Positions 1-7,490 of a stretch of DNA of 56,551 nt are shown here, one piece after another. Source of the stretch: UBA9732 sp963621975. Lineage in GTDB: Bacteria; Spirochaetota; Spirochaetia; Sphaerochaetales; Sphaerochaetaceae. The stretch is from positions 1-56,551 of the forward strand of contig CAVFGI010000009.1 in NCBI GenBank assembly GCA_963621975.1, given 5' to 3'. Each line of letters starts with the position of its first letter. The stretch's first letter is position 1. The notes beneath the pieces are model-generated. The model made no database searches and was not told where the DNA came from. It saw only the letters and a program-made list of their open reading frames with translations. The position numbers were made by a program, and so were the translations under genes.

Positions 1-174
1 TGTCAATAGATATGTTAATCAGAGAAAATCTCGAACAAGGCAGAGCTGAGGGCAGGGCTGAGGGCAGAGCTGAAGGCAGAGCTGAAGGCAGAGCTGAGGG
101 CAGAGCTGAGGGCAAAGCAGAAGGGATTGCTGAAGCTGAAGCCAAAGCCAAAGAAAAAGAGGCTTGTAATATCA
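1..174 (+). repeat. Left copy of contig-terminal inverted repeat (Rpn gene segment)
   Basis: The first 174 bases recur, reverse-complemented, as the last 162 bases of the window. The outer 55 or so bases are identical. The copies differ by one 12-bp unit (eight versus seven Gly-x-Ala-Glu codon blocks) and a few substitutions, and diverge after the codons for EACNI. They are segments of two paralogous genes, not transposon ends. The simplest reading is that assembly stopped at a multicopy gene. Confidence 0.9.
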
Positions 175-281
175 GAAATATGTATGCTGACCATGTTCCT
201 GTGGAGAAAATAGCAAAGTATGTTTCTCTGAGCGAAGCTGAAATTAAGAAAATTATCTCTGCAAATACAATCATTGTTTGA
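3..281 (+). CDS. Rpn/PD-(D/E)XK nuclease-family protein, C-terminal fragment
   Basis: Only the C-terminal end of the gene is present; the frame is open to the window edge and reads SID before the first ATG at 12. The segment SIDMLIRENLEQ followed by GRAE tetrapeptide repeats and a short helical tail is characteristic of the C-terminus of Rpn-family proteins (recombination-promoting nuclease, putative transposase family), whose nuclease domain lies N-terminal and is outside the window. Six GRAE units, one GKAE and one GIAE are visible, followed by a charged AEAKAKEKE helix. The last 40 residues differ from the copy at the other end. The family assignment rests on the tail alone. Confidence 0.75.
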   Translation, partial: SIDMLIRENLEQGRAEGRAEGRAEGRAEGRAEGRAEGKAEGIAEAEAKAKEKEACNIRNMYADHVPVEKIAKYVSLSEAEIKKIISANTIIV

Positions 282-364
282 CGGGAAAGCCGGCGAGGTA
301 AGCTAGGCAAGTTAGGTTCACTAGGTGCACTAGGAATTGACTAGGTGGGATTTGGAATTCTGGG

Positions 365-2146
365 TCAGGACTCGAGTTCTTCAAATTGGGCTTTGTAGAG
401 GGCGGCGTAGATACCGTTTTTGGCCATGAGCTCCTTGTGGTTGCCTTGCTCTGCAATGCCTTTGTTTTGGATTACGAGAATTTTGTCTGCTTTGATAATG
501 GTTGAGAGGCGGTGGGCCACAACGAAGCTTGTGCGCCCTTTCATCAGTGTTGCCATGCCTTTTTGAACTAGTTCTTCTGTTTGTGTGTCAATGGCACTGG
601 TGGCTTCATCTAAGAGCAAAATTTTTGGATCTGCAATAAGGGTTCTTGCAAGGGCAATTAATTGTTTTTGACCCTGTGAGAGGGAATCCTGTGAGATTTG
701 GGAATCAAAGCCATCGGGCTGAGAGGAGATGAAATCATCGAGTCCTAGCTTGGTGCAGGCGGTGCGCATCTCTTGGTCTGTGGCGCTTGGTTTGCCGTAG
801 AGAAGATTCTCGCGAATGGTGCCGGAGAAGAGGAAGGAGTCTTGGGTCATGACGCCTACGTTGGAGCGTAGTGATGCCAGGGTGACTGTGGCAATGTCTT
901 GAGCGTCGATGTAAACGCGGCCCTGGGTGGGGTCGTAGAAGCGTGAAAGTAGATTGACAATGGTAGTTTTGCCTGCGCCGGTTGGACCTACAAGTGCAAT
1001 CATTTGACCTGGCTGGACAGATAGACAGAGATCGTGGAGGACTTCTGTCTCGGGTTCGTCGGGGTAGGCGAAGTAGATGTGTTCAAAGTCAACTTCTCCG
1101 TCTTTGATATGTAGTTCTTTGGCATTTGGGACTTCTTGAAGGATTGACTGCGTGTCCAAAAGTTCAAAGACTCTTTGTGCGCTTGTGACCTGATTTGTGA
1201 ACTGGTTAAATGCTGCTGCAAGGGCTCTGATTGGTTGCCAGAAGAGAGAAATATATGAGGCGAATGCTATGATTTGACCTACAGACGATGCCCCAATTTT
1301 GAGCCAATACACTGAAAAAAGGTACAATAGGAAGTATCCAAGCCCTTGTGACCAAGAAACAACAATGTTTAAGAGGTCTGATCTACGAACTGCAACAACC
1401 CAAGATTTTTCAACATCCTCAAGAATTTTGTCTCCTTCTTCAATGCTTTCTTTTTCCGCATTAAAGGCTTGAATTACTTTAATTCCCGTGTAGGCTTCGT
1501 GGGTATAAGCATTCATGTTTGAGTTTTTTTGTCTGAAGTTCATCCAGTTTTTGAAGCCTTTGATCATGACAAAGTAAAGGCTTAAAACCAACAAGGGGAG
1601 TACTGCAAAGGCTGAAATGCTCAAGACTGGGTTGAGTATAAGCATGACAATAACTACTGTAATTATTAAGACTAGGTTGGGAATTAAGGTTGCTATGAGT
1701 CTTGTAAACATGTCCTTTAAAGAGGAGACATCGTTGATGAGACGGCTTAGAATCTTTCCAGTTGGTCTTGAATCAAAGTAGTACAGAGACAGAGTTTGAA
1801 GATGGTCAAAGGCCTGCTTTCTTAAATCGTAGACAATTTTATTGGTTACGTTTGCTAGAATTTTTTTGTACCCAATTGTGAGTGCCCAAATTGCAAGACC
1901 TAGAATAATTGCTAGTCCAACAGTTTTTATGAGCCCTTGAGTATCCCCATTGGCAATGTCTACGTCAACGGCTCTTTCGCTGAGGGTAGGAAGAATTGCA
2001 ACAATTAGGGTTTGCAAAACAATCATGATGATTGCAAACGTGGTTTGAAGTTTATAATCCTTTAAGTAGCTTATTGTTCTGAGTAATATACTTTTGTTAC
2101 TGATGTCAGAGGTTTTTTCATCTTGCTTATAGGTATTAACAGCCAT
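365..2146 (-). CDS. ABC exporter half-transporter, consensus-site subunit
   Basis: This 593-residue protein has an N-terminal six-helix exporter membrane domain (about residues 20-320) and a C-terminal ATPase domain. Walker A reads GPTGAGKTT (near 385), Walker B reads ILLLDEATSAID (near 508) with the catalytic glutamate, and the signature is LSQGQ rather than LSGGQ. Its ATG overlaps the stop of the upstream exporter gene by one base (TAATG), so the two are translationally coupled and very likely form a heterodimer. In such heterodimers (TM287/288, BmrCD, LmrCD) one ATP site is degenerate. This subunit keeps the catalytic Walker B and supplies the altered signature to its partner's site. The substrate is unknown; multidrug or lipid export is typical. 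Confidence 0.92.
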   Translation of the reverse strand: MAVNTYKQDEKTSDISNKSILLRTISYLKDYKLQTTFAIIMIVLQTLIVAILPTLSERAVDVDIANGDTQGLIKTVGLAIILGLAIWALTIGYKKILANVTNKIVYDLRKQAFDHLQTLSLYYFDSRPTGKILSRLINDVSSLKDMFTRLIATLIPNLVLIITVVIVMLILNPVLSISAFAVLPLLVLSLYFVMIKGFKNWMNFRQKNSNMNAYTHEAYTGIKVIQAFNAEKESIEEGDKILEDVEKSWVVAVRRSDLLNIVVSWSQGLGYFLLYLFSVYWLKIGASSVGQIIAFASYISLFWQPIRALAAAFNQFTNQVTSAQRVFELLDTQSILQEVPNAKELHIKDGEVDFEHIYFAYPDEPETEVLHDLCLSVQPGQMIALVGPTGAGKTTIVNLLSRFYDPTQGRVYIDAQDIATVTLASLRSNVGVMTQDSFLFSGTIRENLLYGKPSATDQEMRTACTKLGLDDFISSQPDGFDSQISQDSLSQGQKQLIALARTLIADPKILLLDEATSAIDTQTEELVQKGMATLMKGRTSFVVAHRLSTIIKADKILVIQNKGIAEQGNHKELMAKNGIYAALYKAQFEELES

Positions 2147-3924
2147 TAGCGTACCTCCTTTGAAGAGTCTGAAGTTGATAAAGAGTCTGAAGGTGATAAA
2201 GAGTCTGAAGGTGCAGGAATTTCATCTGGATATTGAGTGAGGAAGGTGTGATAGTAATTACCTTTAAGTGCCATTAGTTGGTCATGTGTTCCTCGTTCAA
2301 CTATGCTACCGTGGTCAAGAATGATTATTTCATCGGCATCACGGACTGCAGATATTCTATGAGCAATGATCATCATTGTTATATTGCCATGCTTCTTAAT
2401 GGCTCTTTGAACCATCTTTTCTGTTTCCATGTCTAGGGCTGAAGTTGCATCATCAAAGATTAACAATGGGCGTCCAGATGCAAGGGCACGTGCAATTGAA
2501 ACTCTTTGTTTTTGTCCTCCGGAAAGGCCAACACCTTTTTCTCCAATGACAGTTTCGTAACCTTCTGACAGGTGAGAAATGAATTCGTGGGCTGCTGCAT
2601 CACGGGCCGAATTCTCAAGAATTGTCTGTGGAATTTGTCCCTTCATTCCTTTGTCTAGGTTTGCATTAATTGTGTCAGAGAAGAGGAAAATGTCTTGAGT
2701 AACAATTGCCTTGCTACTTCTTGCGCTATAGAGATCTAATTCCTTTAGGTCTATACCCTGTGTTTTAACACTTCCACTTGTAGGGTCAATGAAACGCATT
2801 GCAAGATTTGCAATTGTACTCTTTCCACTGCCTGTAGCGCCCATAATACCTAAAGTTTTGCCATCCTCAAGCTTAAATGAGACATTGTTTAAAATTTGAT
2901 GTCCATCCAAAGAGAGGCTAACATGGTCAAATTCAAGGTCTCCACTTGTCTTTTCAAGATGCTTTGGACCATCTTTGATAGCTGGTTTTGAATCTAAAAT
3001 TTTATTGATTTTCTTAAGCGATGCTTTTGCAGAAGCAAACTCTGTTAAGAGCCAACCAATTTCCATCATTGGCCAAGAAAGCTCGCCTGTATATTGAGTT
3101 ACAGCAGTTAGCTCGCCTAGGGTCATCTTTCCTGCAATAACCTGAAGTCCTGAAATTAAAATTGCAACAAGAAGCATAATTCTTGCAAGAGCATCCATTG
3201 GAGTTGTCCAGTTTGCCCAAAGAAAGTCTAGCTTCAAAGAATGTTTATAGAACATCCTATTGTGCTTATCAAAGCGTTCTGCTTCTGTTTTCTCGCGTCC
3301 AAAAGCTTTAACTGTTCTTATTCCAGAAAGACTTTCTGTTGCACTTTGGTTCATATCTGCAATGTCATCTGATCTTTGGTCTGAAAGTTTTACTCCTGCA
3401 GGCTCAGAGATGATTGCCAATACAGCTATGATTGGCATAAAAACAAGAGCTGCAATTGCACTGGCAAAGTTTATGTTAATTAGACAATAAGTCATGTAAA
3501 TAACATGAATTACTAACTCAGCAAAAAAAAGGCAAATGAAGCCAGTTGAAAAACCAACGGTTTCAATGTCTTGCTTTGTTCTGCTCATAAGCTCGCCCGG
3601 GTTATTCTCTTTAAAGAAGTACTGGTCTTCAGCCATAATACTTCTAAAGGTTTCTTTTCGCATTTCCTTTTGCATTGCAGCGCTTATGCAGTCCGATGAA
3701 AACTCCTGAATGTACTTGAAAACTCCAGTTATGAGATATGTAAAAATTAAAGGTAATGCAAGAGAGAAGAACAGTTTTGCCTCTCCTCCCACAATGCAGG
3801 TATCAATAATTTTCTGAATATATTTAGGGCCTAAAGCCGAAAAATACACACCAGCAATCAATGTAATGACAGCAATTAAATAAAGTTTCCACTGCTTTAC
3901 AGCATATTTAAGTATTCTACGCAT
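2146..3924 (-). CDS. ABC exporter half-transporter, degenerate-site subunit
   Basis: This 592-residue protein is the partner of the next gene downstream, with the same domain order: exporter membrane domain, then ATPase. Walker A is GATGSGKST (near 359) and the signature is canonical LSGGQ (near 467), but Walker B reads LLIFDDATSALD, with aspartate where the catalytic glutamate normally lies. That is the hallmark of the non-hydrolysing site in asymmetric exporters such as TM287/288. The C-terminus carries a low-complexity PSDSLSPSDSLSTSDSS tail made by 18-bp DNA repeats (2161-2215). No clear Shine-Dalgarno sequence precedes the ATG. Confidence 0.92.
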   Translation of the reverse strand: MRRILKYAVKQWKLYLIAVITLIAGVYFSALGPKYIQKIIDTCIVGGEAKLFFSLALPLIFTYLITGVFKYIQEFSSDCISAAMQKEMRKETFRSIMAEDQYFFKENNPGELMSRTKQDIETVGFSTGFICLFFAELVIHVIYMTYCLININFASAIAALVFMPIIAVLAIISEPAGVKLSDQRSDDIADMNQSATESLSGIRTVKAFGREKTEAERFDKHNRMFYKHSLKLDFLWANWTTPMDALARIMLLVAILISGLQVIAGKMTLGELTAVTQYTGELSWPMMEIGWLLTEFASAKASLKKINKILDSKPAIKDGPKHLEKTSGDLEFDHVSLSLDGHQILNNVSFKLEDGKTLGIMGATGSGKSTIANLAMRFIDPTSGSVKTQGIDLKELDLYSARSSKAIVTQDIFLFSDTINANLDKGMKGQIPQTILENSARDAAAHEFISHLSEGYETVIGEKGVGLSGGQKQRVSIARALASGRPLLIFDDATSALDMETEKMVQRAIKKHGNITMMIIAHRISAVRDADEIIILDHGSIVERGTHDQLMALKGNYYHTFLTQYPDEIPAPSDSLSPSDSLSTSDSSKEVR

Positions 3925-3934
3925 AAAAATTATT

Positions 3935-3956
3935 TGGCGAGGTCTTTAAAAACCTC
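3935..3956. repeat. GAGGT..ACCTC palindrome in intergenic gap
   Basis: An inverted repeat with the core GAGGTcTTTAAAaACCTC (3939-3956) has one mismatch and sits between the folate gene and the exporter genes. Near-identical palindromes occur at 13399-13418 and 24255-24271. It lacks a T-tract on either strand, so it is a weak terminator candidate. Confidence 0.4.
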
Positions 3957-3966
3957 TGAAAGTTTA

Positions 3967-4503
3967 TCAAAAAGCGATAACCATATTGACGCACTGGTCA
4001 TGTGGCTGCCGGGGTACATCTCCCACCAGCTGAGTTTTTCTACAAAGTCCTATTGTGGTTATCTTTATGCCACTCGTTTTTATCAATAATTGATCATAAT
4101 AGCCTGCACCTCTTCCAAGTCTAGCCCCGTCCTCTGTGAAGGCAAGTCCAGGCACCAAGACCACTACAGTTGCGTTGCTTTCAACTATACTTAATATTTT
4201 ATTAGTGTCAACAGTACTGGTCTTGTTTTTTAATTTAATTAGGTGTTCTCTCCAATCCGCTTTGACCTCTCTAAATGTGCCTGGATCTTCATCTGGAAGA
4301 AGCACTATTTTCTCATCCGAGACAGCTTTGTCTATCAAGAGCGTCACGTCAACTTCACTTTTCAGAGGACAATACGCGACAAGGATATCTGCATTTTTAT
4401 ACTCTTTTAATTCCGATATTTTTTTCTCCACACTCTCTGGGGAGGGTCCATTGGAGGTCTTGAGAGTTTGAATCATTAAGGCTCGCAGTTCTTGTTTTGT
4501 CAT
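3967..4503 (-). CDS. 5-formyltetrahydrofolate cyclo-ligase
   Basis: The product is 178 residues from the ATG at 4503 and matches the 5-formyl-THF cyclo-ligase family, which converts 5-formyltetrahydrofolate to 5,10-methenyltetrahydrofolate using ATP. The diagnostic C-terminal segment LGRGAGYYDQLL is present, with an N-terminal basic helix and the usual length for the family. A GTG start at 4521 also keeps the frame open, but it lies inside the upstream tRNA terminator, so ATG 4503 is preferred. The only SD-like sequence, AGAGGTGG, lies in the 3' arm of that terminator hairpin, so expression may depend on read-through from tRNA-Phe. The exporter genes follow on the same strand after about 40 bases. 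Confidence 0.88.
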   Translation of the reverse strand: MTKQELRALMIQTLKTSNGPSPESVEKKISELKEYKNADILVAYCPLKSEVDVTLLIDKAVSDEKIVLLPDEDPGTFREVKADWREHLIKLKNKTSTVDTNKILSIVESNATVVVLVPGLAFTEDGARLGRGAGYYDQLLIKTSGIKITTIGLCRKTQLVGDVPRQPHDQCVNMVIAF

Positions 4504-4510
4504 AATAACT

Positions 4511-4540
4511 AAAAAAGCCACCTCTTTTACGAAGTGGCTT
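4511..4540 (-). terminator. Rho-independent terminator of tRNA-Phe
   Basis: On the minus strand a hairpin with 7-bp arms AAGCCAC/GTGGCTT is followed at once by TTTTTT. It starts five bases after the tRNA 3' end. Its 3' arm contains AGAGGTGG, the only SD-like sequence ahead of the folate gene. Confidence 0.8.
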
Positions 4541-4544
4541 GGTT

Positions 4545-4617
4545 TGCCGTCTCCAGGAATCGAACCAGGGACACAAGGATTTTCAGTCCTTTGCTCTACC
4601 TACTGAGCTAAAACGGC
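4545..4617 (-). tRNA. tRNA-Phe (GAA)
   Basis: The 73-nt cloverleaf has acceptor arms GCCGTTT/AGACGGC with one G-T pair, a D-arm reading TAGCTCAGTAGG, anticodon loop CTGAAAA giving anticodon GAA, T-loop GGTTCGATTCC and discriminator A. CCA is not encoded; the following bases are AACC. It is a solitary tRNA with its own promoter and terminator. Confidence 0.97.
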
Positions 4618-4628
4618 GGACAAATGAA

Positions 4629-4657
4629 TGTATACCAAGATTGCTTTTACTTGTCAA
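4629..4657 (-). promoter_or_regulatory. Sigma-70 promoter of tRNA-Phe
   Basis: On the minus strand TTGACA (4652-4657) and TATACA (4629-4634) are separated by 17 bases. Transcription would start about 5 bases ahead of the mature tRNA. The promoter is divergent from the dprA promoter; the two -35 boxes are 7 bases apart. Confidence 0.8.
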
Positions 4658-4664
4658 GTGGAGA

Positions 4665-4693
4665 TTGGAAAAATGTTATTTAAGCATTATAGT
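4665..4693 (+). promoter_or_regulatory. Promoter of dprA, predicted leaderless start
   Basis: TTGGAA (4665-4670), a 17-base spacer and TATAGT (4688-4693) end 7 bases before the ATG at 4701. The expected transcription start coincides with the start codon, and no SD sequence is present. Confidence 0.65.
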
Positions 4694-4700
4694 GTTAAGC

Positions 4701-5636
4701 ATGGAGAACTATCAGGCAGCACTTAATTATGAAACTCTAGTCCTTGCTTTGGGTAAGTCCGATTCTTTCTGCATGCCCTTATTTGAGGAGATTGCACAGC
4801 ATTGTGATGTCAATGAGGCATTGCCTTTTAATTGCGAACTTTACAGTGAAATTAGCGAGGTTTCTGATTTGATTTTGGGTGAGTGTTACCTAAGGTGTAG
4901 AACTGCTTTTGAAAAGTTGTCTGCCAAAGTTGAAATTATTGATTCTAAAAGTTCGTACTGGCCCAAGGATGTTACAGGTGTGAGGTTCCTTTATTTGCTT
5001 GGTAATAAAGAACTTCTTTTGAAGCCAGGAATAAGTGTTGTTGGGACAAGAAGTCCTTCTTCAAGAGGTTCTCAACTTGCTCAAGAGGTAGTTCAATCGT
5101 TAGGTGAAAGTGGATTTTCAATTATTAGTGGTTTGGCAAAGGGTGTAGACGGAATAGCCCATATTGCTGCTTTGGCCCAAAATTTTTCAACAATTGGGGT
5201 TATTGGGACATCGGTTTGTGATGTGTATCCAAAAGAACATGCCAAGTTGCAAGATCTTGTGGCCCAGCACGGATTGCTTGTATCTCAATTTGCACCTTCT
5301 AGGCAGGTGCAGCGCTATTTTTTCATGCAACGCAATCAGCTTATGAGTGAGATAAGTTTGGGAAGTTTTGTTGTGGAAGATAGAGATGGTGGGGGTGCGG
5401 TGCAACAGGCTTTGTACAGTCAAAAGCAAGGTAAGAAGGTTTTTGTTCTCAAAGAAGTGCATGAAAATCGCACGTTCTTGTGGCCCAGAAAATTTGAAGA
5501 TATTGTGGTGGTGAATACGGCAGAAAATGCGGGTAAGGTAGTGAAGAAGGCTCTGAGTTCAGTGGGGCAGACTTCAATACCCAAGATTTCTAAAGCTAAG
5601 AAGCTTGATCCTCAGGTGCAACCAGAGCTGTTTTAG
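4701..5636 (+). CDS. dprA: DNA-processing protein DprA/Smf-like
   Basis: DprA loads RecA on single-stranded DNA during uptake and recombination. The protein has the DprA Rossmann-like core: GISVVGTRSPSSRG, SGLAKGVDGIAH (family SGLARGID..AH), TIGVIGTSVCDVYPKEH and RNQLMSEIS (family RNRIISGLS). The start at 4701 is chosen because the upstream frame runs back into the tRNA and a promoter ends just before this ATG. At 311 residues it is compact: the usual small-residue C-terminal motif after the core is replaced by DRDGGGAVQQAL, and the tail ends in a short basic stretch with no recognisable winged-helix domain. alaS follows 39 bases later. No other competence gene is in the window. Confidence 0.85.
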   Translation: MENYQAALNYETLVLALGKSDSFCMPLFEEIAQHCDVNEALPFNCELYSEISEVSDLILGECYLRCRTAFEKLSAKVEIIDSKSSYWPKDVTGVRFLYLLGNKELLLKPGISVVGTRSPSSRGSQLAQEVVQSLGESGFSIISGLAKGVDGIAHIAALAQNFSTIGVIGTSVCDVYPKEHAKLQDLVAQHGLLVSQFAPSRQVQRYFFMQRNQLMSEISLGSFVVEDRDGGGAVQQALYSQKQGKKVFVLKEVHENRTFLWPRKFEDIVVVNTAENAGKVVKKALSSVGQTSIPKISKAKKLDPQVQPELF

Positions 5637-5665
5637 TTGACTAGAATAGCCTAGAAAGTTAATAT
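5637..5665 (+). promoter_or_regulatory. Candidate promoter of alaS
   Basis: TTGACT (5637-5642), a 17-base spacer and TAATAT (5660-5665) lie directly after the dprA stop. The predicted start is only 3-4 bases ahead of the alaS ATG at 5676. An AGGG lies in the same gap. Confidence 0.5.
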
Positions 5666-5675
5666 CTAGGGCATT

Positions 5676-7469
5676 ATGAGACCTATAACAGCTAACGAAT
5701 TAAGAAAAAAATTCATCGATTTTTTTGTAAGCAGAGGGCATGTACAAATTAGTGGCGCTTCTGTTATTCCTGAAAATGACCCAACCGTTTTGTTTACAAC
5801 CGCTGGAATGCATCCGCTTGTTCCGTATATTCTTGGACAGCCTCATCCGGCTGGAAGACGTTTGACTGACTATCAGAAATGTATCAGAACCGGCGATATT
5901 GATAGCGTTGGAGATCCACATCATCTTACATGTTTTGAGATGCTAGGAAACTGGTCTCTTGGTGATTATTTTAAGAAAGAGATGATTCCTTGGAGTTATG
6001 AATTTTTGACAAAAAAGCTTGGTATTGACCCTGATAAGCTCTCAGTTACTGTTTTTGCTGGCGAAGATGGAATCCCTAGGGACGAAGAAAGTGCTGAGCT
6101 TTGGCATAGCATGGGAATTCCTTATGAGAGAATTTTCTTCCTGCCTCGTGAAGATAACTGGTGGGGCCCTGCTGGTGAGACAGGTCCATGTGGTCCAGAC
6201 TCTGAGATGTTTATTGATACAGGGCGTCCAGCTTGTGGTCCAGATTGTAAGCCTGGTTGCAGTTGTGGTAAATATTTTGAGGTTTGGAACGATGTCTTTA
6301 TGCAGTATAAAAAGACATCTGATGGCAAGTTCGTTGAGATGGATCGCAAGTGCATTGATACTGGCATGGGAATTGAAAGAACCATTGCAATTCTTCAAGG
6401 CAAGAAGAGTGTTTATGAAACAGAAGTTATGCAACCAATTCTCAAGAAGATTCAAGAACTTTCAGGTCTTACATACGGACAAGAAGAGAAGACCAATATC
6501 TCTATGCGCATAGTTGCTGACCATATTCGTACTAGTACCTTCATTTTAGGCGATCAAAGAGGTTGTACTCCATCAAACGTTGGTCAGGGTTATATTCTTA
6601 GAAGACTTATTAGAAGAGCTGTTAGAAATGGTAAGCACCTTGGTATTGAAGGACCTTTCCTTGCCAAGGTTGCTCAGGTTGTTATAGATCTTTACGGTGA
6701 ACCTTATCCAGAATTGATTGAAAATAAGGAGAAGGTTTTCACAGAGCTTACTCTTGAAGAGAATAAATTCAGTGAAACGTTGGAAAAGGGCGAAAAGCAA
6801 TTTGAAAAGATGACTTACTTCCTTGAGAAGCAGGGTGTTAAGGAAATTGCTGGAGGTTCTGCTTTCAAACTTTACGATACTTACGGATTTCCAATTGAGC
6901 TTACAAAAGAACTTGCTGCAGAAAAAGGCTTCACTGTTGATGTGAAAGGTTTTGAAGAAGCTTTTGCTAAGCATCAGGATCTTTCAAGAACAGCTGTTTC
7001 TGGTCAGTTCAAGAGTGGTCTAGGAGATCATAGCGAGCAAACAACAGCCCTTCATACTGCTACTCATATGCTTCAAGCTGCCCTAAGAAGGGTTCTTGGT
7101 GATCATGTTCAACAAAAAGGCTCAAACATTACTCCTGAACGTCTTAGATTTGACTTTACTCATAATGAAAAAATGACACCTGAGCAGATTAAGCAGGTTG
7201 AAGATCTTGTTAATGAAGAGATTGCAAAGGACCTTAAGGTTACAGTCCAAACTATGACTCCAGAAGAAGCACACAAAGAGGGTGCAATGGCTTTCTTCTC
7301 TAGTAAGTATGGTGAGCAGGTTACTGTTTATTCTATTGGAGATTTTTCAAAGGAAGTTTGTGCCGGTCCTCATGTTGAGCATACAGGTGACATGGGTCAT
7401 TTCCATATTCTTAAAGAAGAGAGTTCTTCTGCTGGAGTTAGAAGAATTAAGGCTGTTCTTGAGAAGTAA
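5676..7469 (+). CDS. alaS: Alanyl-tRNA synthetase, spirochaete-type short form
   Basis: The enzyme charges tRNA-Ala. Residues 1 to about 240 form the class II aminoacylation core (RKKFIDFFVSRGHV, TTAGMHPLVPYILG, TGPCGPDSEMF, VWNDVFMQY, DTGMGIERT), followed by the tRNA-recognition region and an editing domain with zinc-type ligands HTATH (near 460-464) and CAGPH (near 562-566). The protein stops at 597 residues, directly after the editing domain. Most bacterial AlaRS are about 875 residues and carry a C-terminal C-Ala domain; short forms are known in spirochaetes such as Borrelia. A 12-bp repeat CTTGAGAAGTAR duplicates the stop region. Confidence 0.97.
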   Translation: MRPITANELRKKFIDFFVSRGHVQISGASVIPENDPTVLFTTAGMHPLVPYILGQPHPAGRRLTDYQKCIRTGDIDSVGDPHHLTCFEMLGNWSLGDYFKKEMIPWSYEFLTKKLGIDPDKLSVTVFAGEDGIPRDEESAELWHSMGIPYERIFFLPREDNWWGPAGETGPCGPDSEMFIDTGRPACGPDCKPGCSCGKYFEVWNDVFMQYKKTSDGKFVEMDRKCIDTGMGIERTIAILQGKKSVYETEVMQPILKKIQELSGLTYGQEEKTNISMRIVADHIRTSTFILGDQRGCTPSNVGQGYILRRLIRRAVRNGKHLGIEGPFLAKVAQVVIDLYGEPYPELIENKEKVFTELTLEENKFSETLEKGEKQFEKMTYFLEKQGVKEIAGGSAFKLYDTYGFPIELTKELAAEKGFTVDVKGFEEAFAKHQDLSRTAVSGQFKSGLGDHSEQTTALHTATHMLQAALRRVLGDHVQQKGSNITPERLRFDFTHNEKMTPEQIKQVEDLVNEEIAKDLKVTVQTMTPEEAHKEGAMAFFSSKYGEQVTVYSIGDFSKEVCAGPHVEHTGDMGHFHILKEESSSAGVRRIKAVLEK

Positions 7470-7490
7470 CTTGAGAAGTAGGGAGTAGAT

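Noticed and set aside
3967..4521. GTG start of the cyclo-ligase at 4521
   Set aside because: It lies inside the tRNA terminator stem and adds residues not seen in the family; ATG 4503 gives the normal N-terminus.
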